NCBI GenBank assembly: GCA_020437045.1
Contig: JAGQWV010000074.1
Location: 1 to 9,954 of the forward strand
Origin: Saprospiraceae bacterium
GTDB lineage: Bacteria; Bacteroidota; Bacteroidia; Chitinophagales; Saprospiraceae
Direction: 5' to 3'
Length of the DNA: 9,954 bases
The position numbers and the translations under genes are program-made. The notes under the pieces are model-generated. The model did not search any database, had not been told where the DNA came from, and worked only from the letters and a program-made list of their open reading frames with translations. Position 1 is the stretch's first letter; each line of letters opens with the position of its first letter. Positions 6,903 to 9,954 of this stretch are shown one piece after another.

Positions 6903-7289
6903 TTATCGCTTACTAAACTGGAAGCTCTTACGTGCTTTAGGTTTACCGTATTTCTTACGTTCAACCACCCTCGCATCGCGAGTAAGGAATTTCAATTCTT
7001 TCAAAGGCTTTCGGTTGTCCTCGCTGATTTTTACCAAAACACGGGAGATACCCATCCGAACTGCTTCTGCCTGTCCTTTAAATCCTCCACCAGCTACGTT
7101 CACATTCCAATCATATACATTATCACCCTGGATCAAGGTGAATGGAGCCAGCACTTTGTCTTGTACATGTGCTTGAGGGAAATAATCCTTCAATTCTTTG
7201 CCATTGATAAATATGGCACCCTTGCCACTGGTAGCGTAAACCCGGGCAACAGCACCTTTTCTCCGGCCAACAGCATTTACTATTTCCAT
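6903..7289 (-). CDS. rpsI: 30S ribosomal protein S9
   Basis: 128 aa, normal length. The protein shows VGRRKGAVARV (7-17), the FINGKELKDYFP segment (27-38), AGGGFKGQAEAVRMGISR (66-83) and a basic C-terminus ending SKR. The SKR tail reaches the ribosomal P site and contacts tRNA in known structures. In the tail, KARKSFQFSKR replaces the more usual RRSPQFSKR form, an unremarkable change. It starts 5 bp after the rplM stop, in the near-universal L13-S9 pair, and so is almost certainly co-transcribed and possibly translationally coupled. Confidence 0.98.
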   Translation of the reverse strand: MEIVNAVGRRKGAVARVYATSGKGAIFINGKELKDYFPQAHVQDKVLAPFTLIQGDNVYDWNVNVAGGGFKGQAEAVRMGISRVLVKISEDNRKPLKELKFLTRDARVVERKKYGKPKARKSFQFSKR

Positions 7290-7294
7290 ATCTC

Positions 7295-7738
7295 TTAAAA
7301 TTTAAAGGTTTCAGGTTTTTGTGCCTGATGCGGATGCTCAGCACCAGCATAAACAAATAGTTTTTTAATCATTTTTCTTCCAAGTTTATTCTTGGGTAAC
7401 ATGCCTCGGACTGCTTTTTCAATAAGCTGATCAGGTTTCTTGCTCATTAAGTCAGCGGCTACGATACTGCGCTGTCCACCTGGAAATCCAGTATGATACA
7501 GATAGGTCTTTTGCGCCAATTTCTTTCCTGTAAATCTGATTTTTTCAGCATTTACAACGATGACGTGGTCACCACAATCCACGTGTGGTGTATACGAAGG
7601 CTTGTGCTTTCCCTTGAGCACATGGGCTATCTTCGAACAGATCCGTCCCACGGTCTCGCCGTCAGCATCTACGATGTACCACTTTCGTTCAACATCTTCC
7701 TTCCGGGTTGATTTTGTTTTATAACTTAAGGTATCCAC
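7295..7738 (-). CDS. rplM: 50S ribosomal protein L13, GTG start
   Basis: Early-assembling large-subunit protein of 147 aa. Motifs include KWYIVDADGETVGRICSKIA (19-38), the KHKPSYTPHVDCGDHVIVVNA segment (44-64), the YLYHTGFPGG segment (79-88), and AVRGMLPKNKLGR (109-121). The start is GTG (complement of CAC at 7736-7738): an in-frame stop lies a few codons upstream (7745-7747) and there is no ATG between. The N-terminus DTLSYKT also matches what I recall for Bacteroidota L13. It is the first gene of the translation operon, preceded by a strong consensus promoter and a short leader carrying a perfect hairpin. Confidence 0.97.
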   Translation of the reverse strand: MDTLSYKTKSTRKEDVERKWYIVDADGETVGRICSKIAHVLKGKHKPSYTPHVDCGDHVIVVNAEKIRFTGKKLAQKTYLYHTGFPGGQRSIVAADLMSKKPDQLIEKAVRGMLPKNKLGRKMIKKLFVYAGAEHPHQAQKPETFKF

Positions 7739-7762
7739 TTTAATCTATTTTTAGCTTAAATC

Positions 7763-7779
7763 CACTTTTTATAAAAGTG
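7763..7779 (-). promoter_or_regulatory. 5'-terminal hairpin in the rplM leader
   Basis: CACTTTT and AAAAGTG form a perfect 7-bp stem with a 3-nt loop (loop 7770-7772). The -7 box ends at 7784 and transcription should begin about 5 nt later, so the mRNA would start with, or within a base or two of, this stem. Such end-proximal hairpins can protect mRNA from decay, and ribosomal-protein leaders are often sites of autoregulation. No known L13-binding structure is recognised. It is A/T-rich and could be incidental. Confidence 0.4.
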
Positions 7780-7783
7780 CGTG

Positions 7784-7815
7784 CAAATGTAGACTTCTTT
7801 CCTGCAAATTCCAAA
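7784..7815 (-). promoter_or_regulatory. Bacteroidota consensus promoter of the rplM-rpsI-rpsB-tsf operon
   Basis: On the minus strand, TTTG (7815-7812) is followed after 20 nt by TACATTTG (7791-7784), an exact TTTG/TAnnTTTG pair as known for the Bacteroidota housekeeping sigma factor. A second TTTG (7808-7805) is too close, with a 13-nt spacer. The expected start point, near 7779, leaves a leader of about 40 nt before the GTG at 7738. This is the best promoter in the window and fits a highly expressed ribosomal operon. Confidence 0.8.
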
Positions 7816-7880
7816 GGATTTTCGAAAAAAAGTGCAATGTTATTTTCATAACCCTCTGAAAAACAGTTGAAATTTCGCAC

Positions 7881-7917
7881 TAAAGAAGAAAAGGGGGCCC
7901 AATTTGAGCCTCCCCTT
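7881..7917 (-). terminator. intrinsic terminator of the TPR gene
   Basis: Read on the minus strand, AAGGGG-A-GGC (7917-7908) pairs with GCCCCCTT (7898-7891), with one bulged A, one G-T pair and a 9-nt loop. A pyrimidine-rich tail TTTTCTTCTTT follows (7892-7882). It lies about 50 bp past the stop of the TPR gene and about 65 bp before the next promoter on the same strand, so it separates the two units. Confidence 0.7.
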
Positions 7918-7968
7918 CTTAAGATAATAACCGCAAATGTTTCTTTATTACTCAGAATCTCCGACCAA

Positions 7969-9315
7969 TTACCGGCAGAATTGATGCATTAGTTGTTTGG
8001 CTTCAGCAGATCCCAATATCTTTGCTTTCTTGAGATCACTGCATCCGGAATCTATATCTGTTGCATTGATTTTTGCTTTCGCCCGCATCAAATAAGCATT
8101 TTCAAGACCACTATTGACAGCAATCAACTGATCAAAGTCTTTAATAGACATCTCCCAATTACCAGATTCAAAATAAAGATTACCGCGATTGAACAGTGCA
8201 TTTTGGTTTTCCGGATCTCTTCCTATAACTTCCGTATAATCGATAATAGCTTCTTTAATCTGACCTGTACTTTGATTAGAAAATCCCCTGAGGAGATGTG
8301 CTTCGATCGACTCAGGATGAATCTTTAACACATTGGCTAAGCATTCATTTGCCTCCCGGTATTCCTCCCTAATGTTGTGCAATCTTGCTTTAGTCAATAA
8401 TGCCTCTACATCATCTGGATAAGTCCGTAAATACTGAGCAAGATCAGATTGTGCCTCTTTGTAACTTTGTAACTCCAGATTAGCAAGCGCCCGGTTCTTG
8501 TAAACATTTTGATCACATCCGAGTTGTACTGCTTTATCAAAATCTTCGATAGCCTTGTGGTACTGAAGCAGGTTTAAATTTGCCAATCCTCTACCCAGAT
8601 AAGCCTCGGAATGATCTGGCTGGAAAATAATCGCCTGCTGATACGTGAGAATTGCCTCGGAAAATAGCTCGAGACGCATTTCTGTATTGCCTTTATTTAT
8701 ATATACGTCTTGATGCTGGGGATTGATCCGGATTTGCTGATTATAGTCATTGAGTGCAAGCACTGGCTCATTTCGTTGAGCATAGCAAAATCCCCGGCAA
8801 AAATAGGCCTCTGTATGTGTTGACTTGTATTTTATCACATTTGAAAAATCTGCTATCGCTTGATCATAAATCTGCTGTTTCATAAAAGTTACACCTCGAT
8901 TAAACAAAGCATCCACCTGGAAGTGATCGTCGGCAAGTACAAGGTCAAAGTCTATGCGTGCCTTTTTGTAGTCTTGCAGTTTGAGCCAACAAAACCCCCG
9001 GTATAGGTGTGCCTTCTTATGCTTGGGAATCGTCTCGATCACCACATTATAATCGGAAATTGCCGATTCATATCTACTGAGATTTAACTTGGCCACGGCT
9101 CGGTTATAATAAGCCGTGGTAAAGCCAGGCCGGGCATCGATAGCCTTGCTATAAGCATCTACAGCTTCAGAAAATTGGTGATTCTGAAAAAAAGCTAAAC
9201 CCTGACTGAAATATTCATCGGCAGGATCACCTCTATCTGCAGACAATGCAGCAGTACAATAAACAATAATGGCCAGGCATAGGGGAATGGCCTTAGCAAA
9301 TCTCATGGTCGTCAT
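7969..9315 (-). CDS. secreted tetratricopeptide-repeat protein with twelve tandem TPRs
   Basis: 448 aa. A signal peptide is clear: MTTMRFAKA, then a hydrophobic run at 9-23, with cleavage likely after the ALSA near 26. A second ATG at codon 4 is an equally usable start. Residues 33-440 divide into twelve contiguous 34-residue TPR units beginning near 33, 67, 101, 135, 169, 203, 237, 270, 304, 338, 372 and 406. They carry the usual A/G-Y-x-R-G...A..D...A signature, for example AYYNRAVAKLNLSRYESAI (68-86) and AYLGRGLANLNLLQYHKAI (238-256). The end, CSDLKKAKILGSAEAKQL (425-442), is a common C-terminal cap in such proteins. There is no lipobox, catalytic domain or transmembrane helix. It would be an exported alpha-solenoid scaffold in the periplasm or on the surface, and its partner is unknown. 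It is monocistronic, with a terminator downstream. No TAnnTTTG promoter is evident in the 323-bp upstream region. Confidence 0.9.
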   Translation of the reverse strand: MTTMRFAKAIPLCLAIIVYCTAALSADRGDPADEYFSQGLAFFQNHQFSEAVDAYSKAIDARPGFTTAYYNRAVAKLNLSRYESAISDYNVVIETIPKHKKAHLYRGFCWLKLQDYKKARIDFDLVLADDHFQVDALFNRGVTFMKQQIYDQAIADFSNVIKYKSTHTEAYFCRGFCYAQRNEPVLALNDYNQQIRINPQHQDVYINKGNTEMRLELFSEAILTYQQAIIFQPDHSEAYLGRGLANLNLLQYHKAIEDFDKAVQLGCDQNVYKNRALANLELQSYKEAQSDLAQYLRTYPDDVEALLTKARLHNIREEYREANECLANVLKIHPESIEAHLLRGFSNQSTGQIKEAIIDYTEVIGRDPENQNALFNRGNLYFESGNWEMSIKDFDQLIAVNSGLENAYLMRAKAKINATDIDSGCSDLKKAKILGSAEAKQLMHQFCR

Positions 9316-9638
9316 TTTTTAAGATGAGCGATGTGTTTTCCACACCAAATACGGTGCCAGAAAATTTAACTTAACAATATAAATGCTAGTTGAAAAATAG
9401 CTTTGACCGGCCAATACATCTGACTATTTGACAATGTCAGTGGTTAAATGGAAAAACGGAAGAACACCATATATATTATAGATGTATTATAGTTATGTGC
9501 CGGCAATGAAAAAATACCGGATATCTGTCTCGTAATGGAAAGCCTAATGGATAATCCCGGTTGAAGTTGAGTCTTATTCACATGATCTGCAACAATAGCC
9601 ATAAATTTGTAGTTTAGCCATGGTGCATAAATTGCGAA
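9316..9638. other. divergent intergenic region between the TPR gene and the IPP isomerase gene
   Basis: No convincing coding sequence is seen; the reading frames here lack recognisable proteins and codon character. Present are a promoter-like box for the rightward gene (9602-9609), TATTATAG twice at 9474-9481 and 9485-9492 (11 bp apart, one helical turn), and small inverted repeats: CTGAC/GTCAG (9420-9440), CACC/GGTG near 9342-9355, and CCGG/CCGG (9500-9520). No strong terminator or RNA gene is visible. The leftward TPR promoter must lie here but does not match the consensus. Confidence 0.5.
9602..9609 (+). promoter_or_regulatory. -7 element of a promoter for the IPP isomerase gene
   Basis: TAAATTTG matches TAnnTTTG exactly. 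It lies 29 nt before the GTG start, leaving a leader of about 25 nt. No good TTTG or TTG is found at the expected -33 distance (about 9575-9585), so it is a half-match. Confidence 0.4.
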
Positions 9639-9954
9639 GTGACAAAACAAGAAACAGGAACAGCCCAACGTAAGAAAGATCACATCAATCTTGCTTTTGA
9701 TGCAAAAGTAGGAAGGGACCAAGTAGACGACCGCTTCTACTATGAGCCCATGTTACATGCCCACCCTCATGAAGAGATACTCGATAAAAGTTTTCTCGGT
9801 AAAACCTTGCAAACTCCTATTTGGATCTCCAGCATGACTGGTGGCACAGAAAAAGGCCAGGTTATTAATGAAAACCTTGCCCGTGCTTGTCGTGATTTTG
9901 GAATGGGTATGGGTCTTGGATCGTGCCGATCACTATTGTATAGTGATGAGCACC
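9639..9954 (+). CDS. fni: type 2 isopentenyl-diphosphate delta-isomerase, 5' part (runs off the window)
   Basis: The first 105 codons are present and the frame stays open to the window end. The type 2 enzyme is FMN- and NADPH-dependent and interconverts IPP and DMAPP for isoprenoid synthesis in the cytoplasm. Seen are RKKDHI (11-16), matching the RKxxH family start that binds the substrate diphosphate, the stretch RFYYEPM (32-38), the FMN-binding segment PIWISSMTGGT (60-70), and INENLARACRDFGMGMGLGSCRS (76-98). The last motif has GSCR where many type 2 enzymes have GSQR. The start is GTG: the frame has a stop at 9615-9617 and no ATG or TTG between it and the GTG at 9639. A shorter start would lose the RKxxH motif. 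The full enzyme is expected to be about 340-350 aa, so roughly two thirds lies outside. The family call is firm, but the catalytic C-terminal half cannot be inspected. Confidence 0.9.
   Translation, partial: MTKQETGTAQRKKDHINLAFDAKVGRDQVDDRFYYEPMLHAHPHEEILDKSFLGKTLQTPIWISSMTGGTEKGQVINENLARACRDFGMGMGLGSCRSLLYSDEH

Noticed and set aside
9444..9722. 92-codon open frame on the minus strand
   Set aside because: It lies antisense to the intergenic region and to the start of the IPP isomerase gene, which has clear family motifs. Its product, rich in Cys, Phe and Tyr, resembles no family I know.

Overview
The window is chromosomal DNA from a member of the Bacteroidota. Three observations point there. 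Start regions lack Shine-Dalgarno motifs. Three gene starts are preceded by exact matches to the phylum's TAnnTTTG -7 element. The gene content is also typical: the long-form PurF-like amidotransferase, an ECF sigma factor with a membrane partner and an exported repeat protein, a TPR lipoprotein-like secreted protein, and a type 2 IPP isomerase. Several of the proteins resemble Saprospiria/Cytophagia-type sequences, but the family cannot be fixed from the sequence alone. Base composition is moderate to low in GC and looks uniform. I see no tRNA, rRNA, CRISPR array, IS element or other mobile DNA.

Layout, left to right. (1) 74-1969 (+): a long PurF-like amidophosphoribosyltransferase with its own promoter at 21-51. 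(2) 2134-4493 (+): a compact three-gene unit of an ECF sigma factor, a single-pass membrane protein in the anti-sigma position, and an exported protein built from about 35-residue KY/YE repeats. The genes overlap by 8 and 32 bp. (3) 4480-7738 (-): a translation operon transcribed leftward as rplM-rpsI-rpsB-tsf-pyrH. It has a clear promoter at 7784-7815 and an intrinsic terminator-like hairpin between tsf and pyrH. Its last gene converges on the repeat-protein gene with a 14-bp overlap of coding ends. (4) 7969-9315 (-): a secreted protein consisting of twelve consecutive 34-residue TPRs, followed by its own terminator near 7881-7917. (5) 9316-9638: a 323-bp divergent intergenic region. (6) 9639 to the window end (+): the 5' part of a type 2 isopentenyl-diphosphate isomerase gene.

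Most of the window is housekeeping: ribosomal proteins L13, S9 and S2, elongation factor Ts, UMP kinase, a purine/PRPP-type enzyme and an isoprenoid enzyme. The accessory part is the sigma/membrane/repeat-protein unit. It looks like a self-contained envelope-signalling module, in which the membrane protein would hold the sigma factor and the exported repeat protein would be the output or the sensed component. That wiring is inference from gene order. Three starts are non-ATG: TTG for the sigma factor, and GTG for rplM and the isomerase.
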